Shown: positions 13,562 through 23,019, counted from the stretch's first letter. The stretch: 47,634 nucleotides of DNA from Kiritimatiellia bacterium (GCA_017628025.1 JAGBZX010000028.1:1-47634); one strand, 5' to 3'. A program made the numbers and translations. The notes: generated from the letters alone by a model not told the origin.

Positions 13562-14331
13562 GTAGGATAGTTGTAAAAGTAGGCACTCATGCCATAGCCT
13601 CGCGGTCGGGTCATCCCGATCACGAGGCTTTAAGCCGTCTCGTTAAGCAAATCTGCAGGCTCAAGAAAGCGGGCAATGAGGTTATTTTCGTTTCGTCGGG
13701 CGCTGTTGCTGCAGGCATGGAGGCTCTTGGGCTTACCAAGCGCCCTGACGATATAAATGATATTCAGATGTGTGCCGCTGTCGGGCAGGCGCGTTTCATC
13801 TGTGAATACGAGATGCTTTTTGAAGAATTTGGAGAGAAGATTGGACAGGTGCTTCTTACTTATCATGATATAGACGCGCCGGTTAATCGCCTGAATGTTC
13901 AAAAATCGCTTGAGCATCTTGTAAAGGCTGGTATTATACCTATTATTAACGAGAACGACGTTGTCGCTGATGACGAAATAAAAGGCATGACCTTTGGCGA
14001 TAACGATTGGCTTTCGTTTCTAATCGCCCGTCTTGTTGGCGCAGACGCGCTTATTTTGCTTTCTACCGTTGATGGGCTACTTGATGATGAAGGCAAACGC
14101 ATTGAAGCTGTTAAAGATGTAACTAAGGTGATGCGTTTAGCAAAAAGCAAAAGCTCGTCGTCGCTTTCTAAGGGTGGTATGCTTTCGAAGCTCAAGGCGA
14201 TTAAGGCTGCTGTTGATGCAGGCATAGATACGTATATTGCCAACGGCCGAAAGCAGGTTCTTAGTTCTCTTTTTAATTCTCGTAGGTTCGGCACATATTT
14301 CCCGGGCCGGAAGGTGCGCAAAGTCAAATGA
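13558..14331 (+). CDS. proB: glutamate 5-kinase without PUA domain
   Basis: A 257-aa amino-acid kinase: IVVKVGTHAIAS at the N-terminus, FVSSGAVAAGMEALG, AAVGQARFICEYE, NENDVVADDEIKGMTFGDND and the Lys-rich KSSSSLSKGGMLSKLKAIKA. It would phosphorylate glutamate for proline synthesis. E. coli ProB has 367 residues with a C-terminal PUA domain; here the protein ends after the kinase fold, as in other short G5Ks. It starts at GTG overlapping nagB and ends overlapping tex (ATGA). proA is not in the window. Confidence 0.9.
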   Translation: MSRIVVKVGTHAIASRSGHPDHEALSRLVKQICRLKKAGNEVIFVSSGAVAAGMEALGLTKRPDDINDIQMCAAVGQARFICEYEMLFEEFGEKIGQVLLTYHDIDAPVNRLNVQKSLEHLVKAGIIPIINENDVVADDEIKGMTFGDNDWLSFLIARLVGADALILLSTVDGLLDDEGKRIEAVKDVTKVMRLAKSKSSSSLSKGGMLSKLKAIKAAVDAGIDTYIANGRKQVLSSLFNSRRFGTYFPGRKVRKVK

Positions 14332-16571
14332 TTAGTTCCGCTGTTCTTGCTAGGATATCTGAAGAAACAAAAACTGGAGCGCGGCAGATTCAAGCAGTAG
14401 AGCAATTGCTTGCAGGAGGGGCGACTGTCCCGTTTATCGCGCGTTATCGCAAAGAAGCTCATGGAAATCTCGATGAAGTTCAGATAACGGCGATTAAAAC
14501 GCGACTTGGTTATTATACAGAGTTAGAAGAACGCAAGGCGACAATTCTCAAATCGATTGATTCGCAGGGTAAGTTAACTGATGAGCTTAAGGAGCTTATT
14601 GAGGCGTGTTATCAAAAGACAAAGCTTGAAGACCTTTATCAGCCATATAAGCCAAAACGCAGAACGAAGGCGCAAATTGCTAAGGAGAAGGGGTTTGAGC
14701 CACTAGCTGATACGATTTGGTCAGGCGGTACAATAGGTGAGGATGTTTCAGAAGAAGATCTTCAGTATGCTAGAGATATTATCGCTGAGCGCATAGCAGA
14801 TATGGCCGAGGTGCGTGGAATGGTGCGTAATCAGATGGCGCGAGAGGGTGTTATACGCACCGAAGCTGTTGCAACGCAGTCGAAGGAGCCCACGAAGTTT
14901 GAGCAGTATTATGAATTTTCAGAGCCTATTTCGACAATTCCTTCGCACAGATATTTGGCGATTCGCCGCGGACAGGCAGAGAAGGTTTTATGGGTTCATC
15001 TTGAAGTCGACAAAACTCGCGTCATTGAACGCGTAGTAGAAATTGTTCTTAATGCAAATTCTGTAATCGCCCGCAATCAGGTAGCGCTAAAGCAGATAGA
15101 GTTAGCTGCAGAAGATGCCTATAGGAGGCTGTTAGCACCAAGTTGCGAAATTGATGTTACAATTGAGAAAAAGGCTGAAGCAGATCGCGCGGCGGTAGAG
15201 GTGTTTGCTGAGAATTTGCGCAATCTTCTTTTGGCGCCTCCCCTTGGTTCTAAGGCTGTTCTTGCTATTGACCCTGGTATAAGAACGGGATGTAAGGTAG
15301 CCATGATGGACTCTACCGGTAAGTATTTGGGTAAGACTGTTATATTCCCGATGCAAAAGGAGTTGGAGTCTGAAAAAATAATTGCCACAATCGTAGCTAA
15401 ATATAAGCCTGAGGCCATAGCAATAGGAAATGGTACAGCAGGTAGAGAGACTGAAGCGTTTGTAAGGTCAACATTAAAAAAACTTGCGCAGCAACATCCT
15501 GAAATTCCGATTCCTACAGTCGTCAGTGTTAGCGAGTCAGGCGCTAGTGTTTATAGCGCCAGTGAAATTGCTCGCAAGGAGTTTCCTGATCTTGATTTAA
15601 CTGTGCGTGGGGCAATTTCAATCGGTAGGCGATTACAAGATCCACTTGCGGAATTAGTTAAGATAGATCCTAAGGCGATAGGTGTTGGTCAATATCAGCA
15701 TGATGTCCAGCAAACGTTACTTTCTGAAAAGCTTGATGAAGTCGTTGTTTCGTGTGTGAATGCGGTAGGCGTTGAGTTGAATACTGCTAGTGCTCCATTA
15801 TTAGAGAGAGTATCGGGATTGGGGCCTTCGCTGGCTAAATCGATAGTAGAATGGCGTGATGCGAATGGGTGCTTTAAGAGTCGTGAAGATCTTAAGAAAG
15901 TTGCAGGGCTTGGTGCGAAGGCATTTGAGCAATGTGCTGGCTTTTTACGCATAAGAGGCGCGGCTAATCCATTAGATTCTTCGGCGGTTCATCCAGAACG
16001 TTACGCGTTAGTAGAAAAGATGGCAGCTGACGTTGGCACTAGCATAGGGTCATTGATTGGCGATTCAAAAGCAGTAAGTAAGATTAATATTAAGTCTTAT
16101 ATTACAAATGAAGTCGGAGAGCCAACTCTAAAAGATATTTTAAACGAATTGCTTAAGCCCGGGCGAGATCCTCGTAAGTCATTTGAGCCACCCAAATTCC
16201 GCGATGATGTTATGAAGATTGAAGACGTCAAAGAGGGGATGAAGTTAGAAGGTGTCGTTACGAATGTGGCGAAGTTTGGCGCGTTTGTTGATATCGGTGT
16301 TCACCAAGATGGGCTTATTCATATTTCAGAGCTTTCTGATAATTTTATACAAGATCCAGCAAGTGCAGTAAAGGTTGGAGATAGGCTAACAGTCACTGTT
16401 ATCGGCGTAGATAAAGAAAGAGGCCGCATATCACTAAGCGCTAAATCTAAGCCTGGTTTAGCGCAAGCGCCAGGTGCGATCTCTTTGGGCAAGAAGCCGG
16501 TAAATAAGTCGCGCCCGATGACATTTGGCAGAAGCGACGGATTCTCTTGTAATCCATTCGCTTCGCTTTAA
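14328..16571 (+). CDS. tex: Tex-family RNA-binding transcription accessory protein
   Basis: A 747-aa protein with the full Tex layout: an N-terminal helical region with GGATVPFIARYRKEAHGNLD and the family motif LEDLYQPYKPKRRTKA; a YqgF/RuvX-like nuclease fold (LAIDPGIRTGCKVAMMDSTG, about 305-325); helix-hairpin-helix units (VSGLGPSLAKSIVEWRDANG, then KKVAGLGAKAFEQC); and an S1 domain (about 635-710, LEGVVTNVAKFGAFVDIGVH). Tex binds nucleic acids and affects transcription termination and stress response. It follows proB with a 4-base overlap and closes the nagB operon. Confidence 0.95.
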   Translation: MISSAVLARISEETKTGARQIQAVEQLLAGGATVPFIARYRKEAHGNLDEVQITAIKTRLGYYTELEERKATILKSIDSQGKLTDELKELIEACYQKTKLEDLYQPYKPKRRTKAQIAKEKGFEPLADTIWSGGTIGEDVSEEDLQYARDIIAERIADMAEVRGMVRNQMAREGVIRTEAVATQSKEPTKFEQYYEFSEPISTIPSHRYLAIRRGQAEKVLWVHLEVDKTRVIERVVEIVLNANSVIARNQVALKQIELAAEDAYRRLLAPSCEIDVTIEKKAEADRAAVEVFAENLRNLLLAPPLGSKAVLAIDPGIRTGCKVAMMDSTGKYLGKTVIFPMQKELESEKIIATIVAKYKPEAIAIGNGTAGRETEAFVRSTLKKLAQQHPEIPIPTVVSVSESGASVYSASEIARKEFPDLDLTVRGAISIGRRLQDPLAELVKIDPKAIGVGQYQHDVQQTLLSEKLDEVVVSCVNAVGVELNTASAPLLERVSGLGPSLAKSIVEWRDANGCFKSREDLKKVAGLGAKAFEQCAGFLRIRGAANPLDSSAVHPERYALVEKMAADVGTSIGSLIGDSKAVSKINIKSYITNEVGEPTLKDILNELLKPGRDPRKSFEPPKFRDDVMKIEDVKEGMKLEGVVTNVAKFGAFVDIGVHQDGLIHISELSDNFIQDPASAVKVGDRLTVTVIGVDKERGRISLSAKSKPGLAQAPGAISLGKKPVNKSRPMTFGRSDGFSCNPFASL

Positions 16572-16696
16572 ATAGTTTTTTTAAGCTCACATAAACATCG
16601 AGATTTACGTGGTCGCGCAAAAGGCGCAATACGTGATTTAGCGTGGGCATACTTGCAATCACAAACTTTCGATGAAAAGAGAATTGCTATTTTTGT

Positions 16697-16725
16697 TTGC
16701 AATTGTAAAACAATAATGGTAAAAT
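16697..16725 (+). promoter_or_regulatory. promoter of the exported isomerase/oxidoreductase operon
   Basis: TTGCAA (16697-16702), a 17-bp spacer and TAAAAT (16720-16725) lie 30 bp before the ATG at 16756, which has a GGAGG site. The preceding 120 bp after tex hold nothing I recognise. Confidence 0.7.
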
Positions 16726-16755
16726 ATAAGCAATATTAAAAATGGAGGATGTGTA

Positions 16756-18000
16756 ATGAGTTTCAGTAGACTCGATTTCTTCAAAGGAGCAGCTGCGCTA
16801 GCTGCTACTGGAGCATTGTCTGGGAGAGATGTTTTTGCACGCGATATTAAGCCAAAGCCAGGCAATAATCCAATTTGGTTGATGACTTCTGCCTTTTCGT
16901 CTGATCGTACTTTTGCTGATGTTATTAAACGCGCACAAGACGCTGGGGCTCAAGGCCTTGAGGTTTGTGTTTTCCGCCGCGATACCGATCGCGCCGATCA
17001 TATCGCAACCCATCTTGATTACGACAATTTTACGCTTGATGATGCAAAGAAGGTTATCGATCTTTGTAACGAAACCGGTATGCGTATTTCTGTCGGTGCA
17101 TATGATAATTTGATTGGCGGCGATCCAGCAAATCAAATTAAAAATCAAAATCATATCTTAAAGCTTATTCGTATTGCAGCTATGCTTGGTGGTAATGCCA
17201 ATGATGTTGTATGCGGTTCTTTTGTAGGTTACGATGTGTCGCTTTCGAATGACGAAAATGGCTTTGAAAAGAATTTAGAAAAATTCAAAAAAGTTTTTCA
17301 ACCAATTCTTGATTATGCAAAATCAATTGGCGTTACTGTGTGCGTAGAAAATTGCCCGATGGAGGGCTGGCGTCCACTTTCATCTACAGATTGCTATTGC
17401 AATTTACCAGGTTGCTTAGCGGCTCGCAAGTTGATGTATGCTATTCTCGATGATGATTCTGCATTACAAGAAACTTATGACCCTTCGCATGATATTTGGC
17501 AGCATATTGATCCAACAGAAGTTATAAAAGCGATGGATTTCAAAAAGCTTCGTCGCGTTCATATCAAAGGCACGCGTAACTTCCCGTCAGATGCTGAGGC
17601 CGTTCATTGGGGGCGTCTATTCCCGATTCAAAATGTTGATAGGGCACTAGCGAAGAAAGCAGGCGTGCCGCTTGCCGCAAACGAGTGGGATCGCCTAAAT
17701 TACGAGCCACGTTTGCCAGGCTTTGGTGGTAGTGATTCGTGCGATTGGACGAAATTCCTCGAGACGCTTATGGCTAAGGGCTATAAGAATCCATTCGTTA
17801 TCGAAAACGAAGGCTGCAATTCGTCGCATACTGGCAATATGGGTGCGACAATGCAAGGCTTTAAGGCCACGATTCTTAACACAGCTCCTGTTGTTTGGCC
17901 GCTTGGTCCTAATGGCTATGAGTATGATAAGAGTGCGCAGAAGCCGCTTCGCGCCGCGCGTGATGCCGGTCCTGTTGTCACAATGAAAGATATCGCATAA
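16756..18000 (+). CDS. exported TIM-barrel sugar phosphate isomerase/epimerase-like protein
   Basis: A 414-aa protein. The N-terminus SRLDFFKGAAALAATGALSG looks like a Tat signal, but the second arginine of the SRR motif is Leu. The mature part has xylose-isomerase-like TIM-barrel segments: GAQGLEVCVFRRD, VENCPMEGWRPLSS, LQETYDPSHDIWQH, RRVHIKGTRNF and FVIENEGCN, giving Glu, Asp and His residues suited to a metal site. By family knowledge such proteins isomerise or epimerise sugars. Its pairing with an exported Gfo/Idh/MocA protein (29 bp on) suggests joint work on a carbohydrate, substrate unknown. Confidence 0.75.
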   Translation: MSFSRLDFFKGAAALAATGALSGRDVFARDIKPKPGNNPIWLMTSAFSSDRTFADVIKRAQDAGAQGLEVCVFRRDTDRADHIATHLDYDNFTLDDAKKVIDLCNETGMRISVGAYDNLIGGDPANQIKNQNHILKLIRIAAMLGGNANDVVCGSFVGYDVSLSNDENGFEKNLEKFKKVFQPILDYAKSIGVTVCVENCPMEGWRPLSSTDCYCNLPGCLAARKLMYAILDDDSALQETYDPSHDIWQHIDPTEVIKAMDFKKLRRVHIKGTRNFPSDAEAVHWGRLFPIQNVDRALAKKAGVPLAANEWDRLNYEPRLPGFGGSDSCDWTKFLETLMAKGYKNPFVIENEGCNSSHTGNMGATMQGFKATILNTAPVVWPLGPNGYEYDKSAQKPLRAARDAGPVVTMKDIA

Positions 18001-18029
18001 TTTCAGTTAACAAAAAAAAGGAGTAGTAA

Positions 18030-19565
18030 ATGAAGTCATCAAGAAGAGGTTTTATCCGTGGACTGGCCGGTATCTCGGCAGTTGGCGCGGGTGGTTGTTT
18101 CACATTTGGCAAGGGCGGTAAGATTCGCCTTGCAGCCGTCGGTGTTGGCGGTAAGGGCTTTTCTGATTGGTTGCCCATGCTTGAAAGTGGCAAGGCTGAG
18201 CTTGTAGCTCTTTGCGATGCCGACAAGGATCAGCTCTTCCAGGCTCAGGCAAGGCTTCAAAAGCTTAAAAAGCCTTACAACATCATGAAGATTCCGTTCT
18301 TCCAAGATTATCGTCAGCTCATTGACGCAATTGCTGATGGTAAGATCAAGGTTGACGCGATGACGGTTTCTACGCCTGACCATTCACATGCCGCAATTGC
18401 CATTAGCGCGATGAAGCTCGGTATTCATGTTTATGTTCAGAAGCCACTCGTTCGTACGCTTGGTGAACTTGATTATTTCAACAAGGTCGCTCGCGATTAT
18501 GGTGTTATCACACAGCTCGGCAACCAGGGTTCTGCGCTTTCCTCAATGCGCCGTTGCACAGAAATCGTTCAGAGCGGCGTTCTTGGTGATGTTACTGAGG
18601 TTCATGTTTGGACGAACCGTCCTGTATGGCCACAGGGTCTTAAGGCTGCAGCTACCACGAAGGGTCCAGCAATGGCGATTCCTTCAACACTTGATTGGAG
18701 TGCATGGCTTAGCGTTGCCCAGGATCGTCCCTACCGCGGCAAGATAAGCTCTGAGCTTAAGGGCTATGATCCATGGAATCTTTGCGCAAATGTCTATCAT
18801 CCATTTAGCTGGCGTGCATTCTACGACTTTGGTTGCGGTGCATTCGGCGATATGGCATGCCACACGATGAATATGGCGTTCCGTGGCCTTGAACTTGGTG
18901 TCGTTTCTAGCGCAGAGTGCGTTCTCATTGAAGAGAAAAATGACATTGCTTACCCAACGAAGTCGACGGTTAAGCTTGTTTATGCTGCTCGTGATTCAAA
19001 GGTTCGCCCAGGCGTTAAGCTTCCTGAGTGCACGCTCTATTGGTATGACGGCAATCAGCAGCCTTCAGCCGATATTATGCCTGAAGTCGTTAACACGTTT
19101 AAGAAGGTTCCTCAGACTGGTTGCTACATCATCGGTACTAAGGGCTGCGTAATTATGCAGGACGACTACGGTGGGAAGTGCGCGATGGCGCTCAAGGGCG
19201 AAAAGACGGTCCTTGACGTCTTTAAGCACGAGGCTACTGCTGCAATTGAACGCAGAATTCCATTCCGCTTAGATGCTAAGGATTCGCTCGCTGTTAAGTC
19301 TGGTGCTGCAGCAGTTTCTGCTGACGGTCACTACGTCGAATTCCTCGATGCAATTAATGGCGATGGTCCTGTCTATGCAGAGACGAATTCTCGTTGCTAT
19401 GCTGACATTGATTACTCTATCCCATTGATGGAAGGTATTCTCGTTGGCTGCATGGCACAGCGTATTCCTGGCAAGCTCAAGTGGGACGCAAAGGCTCAGC
19501 GCTTTGATGTCGCTGCTGCTAATGAGCTTATTAAGCCATATATCCGTAAAGGCTTTGAGTTCTAA
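18030..19565 (+). CDS. Tat-exported Gfo/Idh/MocA family oxidoreductase
   Basis: A 511-aa protein. A canonical twin-arginine signal (SSRRGFIRGLAGISAVGAGG) is followed by Cys, so a lipid anchor is possible although the lipobox is weak. The Rossmann start is IRLAAVGVGGKGFSDW and the dinucleotide-domain motif is VYVQKPLVRTLGE, the QKP variant of EKP seen in exported members. The C-terminal domain has FYDFGCGAFGDMACHTMNMA. Such proteins are numerous in PVC bacteria and act on sugars or glycosides, often with tightly held cofactor. Codon use is strongly biased, suggesting high expression. Substrate unknown. Confidence 0.85.
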   Translation: MKSSRRGFIRGLAGISAVGAGGCFTFGKGGKIRLAAVGVGGKGFSDWLPMLESGKAELVALCDADKDQLFQAQARLQKLKKPYNIMKIPFFQDYRQLIDAIADGKIKVDAMTVSTPDHSHAAIAISAMKLGIHVYVQKPLVRTLGELDYFNKVARDYGVITQLGNQGSALSSMRRCTEIVQSGVLGDVTEVHVWTNRPVWPQGLKAAATTKGPAMAIPSTLDWSAWLSVAQDRPYRGKISSELKGYDPWNLCANVYHPFSWRAFYDFGCGAFGDMACHTMNMAFRGLELGVVSSAECVLIEEKNDIAYPTKSTVKLVYAARDSKVRPGVKLPECTLYWYDGNQQPSADIMPEVVNTFKKVPQTGCYIIGTKGCVIMQDDYGGKCAMALKGEKTVLDVFKHEATAAIERRIPFRLDAKDSLAVKSGAAAVSADGHYVEFLDAINGDGPVYAETNSRCYADIDYSIPLMEGILVGCMAQRIPGKLKWDAKAQRFDVAAANELIKPYIRKGFEF

Positions 19566-19567
19566 TT

Positions 19568-20170
19568 GTGAACACTATAAAGCCTTTGTTCATAGTGCTT
19601 TCCGCGCCCTCTGGGTGCGGAAAGTCTACTTTAATTGATTTACTCCTACAAGAGTACCATGATATTGCATATTCTGTCTCTTGTACAACGCGCGAAGTCC
19701 GCGGCGATGAAGAAGATGGAGTGGATTATCATTTCCTTTCAAAGTCTCGTTTTGAAGAACTTGTTAAGGAAAATGCCTTTATCGAGTATGCTCTGGTACA
19801 TGGCAATTATTACGGCACGCTTGCTGCCCCAATAGCAGAGATTTTGCGTGAAGGTTCAAGTGTGATACTTGATATTGATGTTCAAGGGGCGGAGAAAGTT
19901 CGTAATTATGTTCGTTCTTTGCCAGACGATGACCCTATGAAGCAGGGCTACGTTGATATATTTATAAATCCGCCTAGCATAGAAGAACTCTATGAGAGGC
20001 TTATTAAACGCGGCACTGATTCATTAGAAGTCATTAATAGACGCATTCACAACGCAGAAGGTGAAATGGCTCGAGCATCTGAGTATATGCACCGCGTTAC
20101 TAATGACGATCTTAGGATTTGCTTTAAGACGTTGTGTGATTTAATTGATGCTCTCAGTGGGAGGATGTGA
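19568..20170 (+). CDS. gmk: guanylate kinase
   Basis: A 200-aa protein of normal Gmk length. It has the P-loop SAPSGCGKST, then SVSCTTREVRGDEEDGVDYH, FIEYALVHGNYYGT and ILDIDVQGAEKVRN. It converts GMP and ATP to GDP and ADP. It starts at GTG 19568, 2 nt after the preceding stop; no strong ribosome-binding site is present, so translation may be coupled. It is a housekeeping gene embedded between two Gfo/Idh oxidoreductase genes. Confidence 0.95.
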   Translation: MNTIKPLFIVLSAPSGCGKSTLIDLLLQEYHDIAYSVSCTTREVRGDEEDGVDYHFLSKSRFEELVKENAFIEYALVHGNYYGTLAAPIAEILREGSSVILDIDVQGAEKVRNYVRSLPDDDPMKQGYVDIFINPPSIEELYERLIKRGTDSLEVINRRIHNAEGEMARASEYMHRVTNDDLRICFKTLCDLIDALSGRM

Positions 20171-21246
20171 TGAAGAAGCTCAAGCGTAGGCTTAAGTATG
20201 CGATGGTAGGTGGTGGCGAGAATTCATTTATTGGCCCGATTCATCGAATGGCAGTCAGACTAGATGATACCGCTGATCTCATTGATGGGTGTTATTCTCA
20301 TAAAGATAATTGGCGCGATCTTATAGAAAGGGTTCGTGGCAAGGTTGATTTTTTGACGATATGCACTCCAAATGATTCGCACTATGAAATCGCTAAGGCT
20401 GCGCTTGACGCTGATATGCATGTCTTTTGTGAGAAGCCAGTTTCAATGAATGCCAAAGAAGCATTAGAGCTTCAGAAACTATCTCTCCAAAAGAAGAAAA
20501 TTATAGCAGTGCCTTTTACATATACCGGCAATGCAATGATTAAGCTAGCTCGCGATTTAGTGCGCAAGGGTGTTCTTGGACGCATTTGCAAAGTAAATAT
20601 TGAATATGTCCAGGGTAGTTTCAGGAAGATAGATCCTAACGAACCTACAGATGCTCGTATCGCGTGGAAAAAAGACCCTCTTCGTTCTGGCCCGAGTTGC
20701 GTAACAGCAGATATCGGGGTTCATGCTGCGGCATTAATAGAATACACTACTGGGCTTCAAATAGAAAGTGTTCTTGCGGATATTTCAACATTTTCAAAAG
20801 GGACGGTCCTTGAAGATGATGCGTCAATCTTGATGAGGCTTACTAGTGGGGCAAAGGCATCGTTAGTAACATCAAAGGTTGCAACAGGCGAAGAGAACGG
20901 TGTTCGTATACGAATTTACGGAGAAAAGGCTTCTTGTTACTGGAATCAAGAAGATCCAAACTATCTTTATGTAAAGTATCCTTTTGAGCCAGAGCGTATT
21001 TATAAGCGTAATGCTCCTTATATCGCGAATCTTTCGCCTGTTGCTAAGCGTCTTTCACGAATACCAGCTGGCCACCCAGAAGGGTTTATAGAAGCATTTG
21101 CCAATATCTATAGCGAATTTTGCGCGACAATTTCAGGTGTGCGCAAGGGGGATTTTCCAGATATTGGTACTGGCGTTATGACAATGAAGTTTGTTGACGC
21201 TGTTTTAAAATCAGCGCGTACCGGTAGCCGCTGGGTGCGCCTTTAA
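20170..21246 (+). CDS. cytoplasmic Gfo/Idh/MocA family oxidoreductase, compact
   Basis: A 358-aa protein from ATG 20170 (GGGAGG just upstream; GTG 20167 is an alternative). It has a Rossmann start YAMVGGGENSFIGPIHRMAV, ICTPNDSHYEIAKAAL and the catalytic EKP motif HVFCEKPVSMNAKEAL. The stretch between GCYSHKDNW and VDFLTICTPN is about 20-25 residues shorter than in typical members, which usually have a SxxPxxA and YxxYxEML segment there. No signal peptide. It reduces or oxidises an unknown sugar-type substrate. A long terminator overlaps its 3' end. Confidence 0.85.
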   Translation: MKKLKRRLKYAMVGGGENSFIGPIHRMAVRLDDTADLIDGCYSHKDNWRDLIERVRGKVDFLTICTPNDSHYEIAKAALDADMHVFCEKPVSMNAKEALELQKLSLQKKKIIAVPFTYTGNAMIKLARDLVRKGVLGRICKVNIEYVQGSFRKIDPNEPTDARIAWKKDPLRSGPSCVTADIGVHAAALIEYTTGLQIESVLADISTFSKGTVLEDDASILMRLTSGAKASLVTSKVATGEENGVRIRIYGEKASCYWNQEDPNYLYVKYPFEPERIYKRNAPYIANLSPVAKRLSRIPAGHPEGFIEAFANIYSEFCATISGVRKGDFPDIGTGVMTMKFVDAVLKSARTGSRWVRL

Positions 21247-21273
21247 TGGCGCCCCAGTTCGGCTACTTTTTTT
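21224..21273 (+). terminator. rho-independent terminator after the oxidoreductase
   Basis: A long hairpin: GTAGCCG (21224-21230) pairs with CGGCTAC (21260-21266). Inside, CTGGG and GCGCC pair with GGCGC and CCAG, with loop TTTAAT. Seven Ts follow. The 5' arm lies inside the last codons of the gene. It stops transcription running into the convergent gdhA. Confidence 0.93.
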
Positions 21274-21274
21274 C

Positions 21275-22645
21275 TTAGACACCTTGAGCAATCATCGCGT
21301 CGGCAACCTTGATGAAGCCAGCGATATTTGCACCGACAACATAGTTCCCTTTTGCGCCGTATTTTTCAGCGGCTTGCCAAGCGTTGTCGTGAATATCCTT
21401 CATAATTGAGCGAAGTTTATTGTCGACTTTTTCTGCTGGCCATGTGATATGACCAGAGTTTTGAGACATTTCAAGTCCTGAAGTGGCTACGCCGCCAGCA
21501 TTGGCAGCTTTGCCAGGAGCAAAGAGTACATTTGAAGAAATGAACGCTTCAACAGCCCCTGGAGTAGAAGGCATGTTAGCTCCCTCGGTAACGACCTTGC
21601 AACCATTTTTGATGAGAGTTTTGGCGTCATTCTCGTCGAGTTCGTTCTGGCGGGCACATGGGAAAGCGCAGTCGACCTTTGGAACGATTTGCCAAGATTT
21701 CGCACCCGCTGCAAATTTCGCGCCTTCAATTGAGCAGGCTAATGACGAAAGTTCGCCGCGTTTTACAGTTTTAAGCTCTATTACGGCGTCAATTTCTTCA
21801 TCAGTAAGTCCGCGCTCAACATAAATCGCCCCTGAACGATCAGAAAGAGTTACGACCTTTGCGCCAAGAGCAGTAAGTTTTTTTGCAGCAAAAGATGCGA
21901 CATTACCAGAGCCGGAAATAGCACATATCTTACCTTCAAGCGAGTCGTTGTTTTGTTCAAGCATATTTTGGGCAAAATAGACCGCTCCATAGCCAGTTGC
22001 TTCTGGGCGCATAAGTGAGCCACCAAATGGAAGGCCTTTGCCTGTTAAGACGCCAGACCATTCGTTGCGGATTTTTCTATATTGTCCATAGAGATAGCCA
22101 ATTTCACGACCGCCTACATTCATATCGCCAGCAGGGACATCTGTGTCAGGTCCAATGTGGCGGAAAAGTTCTGTCATAAAGCTTTGGCAAAAACGCATAA
22201 CTTCCATATCGCTACAACGCGTGCCAGGGGTGTGGGGGCTTTGCTTAGGATCAAAGTCTGCGCCTCCCTTAGCTCCGCCCATTGGAAGAGTGGTAAGAGA
22301 GTTTTTGAAAATCTGTTCAAAGCCGAGAAATTTAAGAACAGAAAGGTTGACGGTAGGGTCAAATCTAAGCCCGCCTTTGAATGGGCCAATAGCAGAGTTG
22401 AATTGAACTCTATAGCCGCGGTTTACTCGGACGATGCCTTTGTCGTCGACCCAAGGAACGCGAAACATAACTGTGCGTTCTGGCTCAACGAGTCGCTCGA
22501 GAATTGCAAGACGTTGATATTCTTTATTCGAATCAATTATAGGGGAGAGAGAAGTCAGAACCTCGGTAACTGCTTGAAGGAACTCGGGCTGACCTGGATT
22601 TCTTTTTTCTACCTCGTTAAGGACCTCGTTAATATAATTGCTCAT
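21275..22645 (-). CDS. gdhA: NADP-type glutamate dehydrogenase
   Basis: A 456-aa protein of the hexameric GdhA family (about 450 aa). It has the catalytic-lysine segment LPMGGAKGGADFDPK, PAGDMNVGGREIGYLYGQYR, the Rossmann motif ISGSGNVASFAAKKL and VVTEGANMPSTPGAV. It assimilates ammonia into glutamate. ATG 22645 is preceded on the minus strand by AGAGGAG. It has its own promoter and is convergent with the upstream operon. Glutamate output fits the neighbouring proB and amino-acid genes but is not linked by operon. Confidence 0.96.
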   Translation of the reverse strand: MSNYINEVLNEVEKRNPGQPEFLQAVTEVLTSLSPIIDSNKEYQRLAILERLVEPERTVMFRVPWVDDKGIVRVNRGYRVQFNSAIGPFKGGLRFDPTVNLSVLKFLGFEQIFKNSLTTLPMGGAKGGADFDPKQSPHTPGTRCSDMEVMRFCQSFMTELFRHIGPDTDVPAGDMNVGGREIGYLYGQYRKIRNEWSGVLTGKGLPFGGSLMRPEATGYGAVYFAQNMLEQNNDSLEGKICAISGSGNVASFAAKKLTALGAKVVTLSDRSGAIYVERGLTDEEIDAVIELKTVKRGELSSLACSIEGAKFAAGAKSWQIVPKVDCAFPCARQNELDENDAKTLIKNGCKVVTEGANMPSTPGAVEAFISSNVLFAPGKAANAGGVATSGLEMSQNSGHITWPAEKVDNKLRSIMKDIHDNAWQAAEKYGAKGNYVVGANIAGFIKVADAMIAQGV

Positions 22646-22718
22646 TTTTCTCCTCTTTTCTTCTCGTTTTCTTTGTTGCTTTGTGTAACAAAATTTATTT
22701 CTCTTTACTTCATTAAAT

Positions 22719-22746
22719 ATTATAGCAAAAACCGTGCCAATTGCAA
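22719..22746 (-). promoter_or_regulatory. gdhA promoter
   Basis: On the minus strand TTGCAA (22741-22746) and TATAAT (22719-22724) are 16 bp apart. The leader to the ATG at 22645 is about 65 nt. Confidence 0.75.
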
Positions 22747-22823
22747 AGTATGTAAAAAATCTTTCAAAATACGAAAAATTCGTAGAAAAGAAGTCATAAA
22801 ATGTAATCCTTGATTAATTAGAT

Positions 22824-22838
22824 TTACAATATTTGTAA
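22824..22838. promoter_or_regulatory. small palindrome in the gdhA-trpS divergent region
   Basis: TTACAA-TAT-TTGTAA, a perfect inverted repeat, lies about 80 bp upstream of the gdhA -35 box. It could be a regulator site; no regulator gene is adjacent. The rest of the 374-bp gap (22646-23019) holds the two promoters and nothing else I recognise. Confidence 0.35.
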
Positions 22839-22982
22839 TATGTTTTTTCCGCACGAAGTTTAATAAAAAATGTTGCCAGTGTGATAGTGTTGCCAATGCC
22901 AATTTTCAATTTCCATACGAAGTTCTCATTTTAGGATGGATTAGTTTGATTTGAAACTTAAGTTGAAGTAATCAGATAACGC

Positions 22983-23011
22983 TCGTTTTTACAGTGTAAA
23001 TATGATATAAT
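22983..23011 (+). promoter_or_regulatory. trpS promoter, leaderless start
   Basis: TATAAT (23006-23011) with a weak -35 TCGTTT (22983-22988), 17-bp spacer. The ATG is at 23020, 8 nt after the -10 box, so the transcript should begin within a few bases of the start codon. Confidence 0.6.
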
Positions 23012-23019
23012 AAGCGGAA

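Noticed and set aside
22082..22813. 243-aa plus-strand open frame overlapping gdhA and its promoter
   Set aside because: Antisense to the conserved gdhA and to its promoter; no ribosome-binding site and low-complexity translation.
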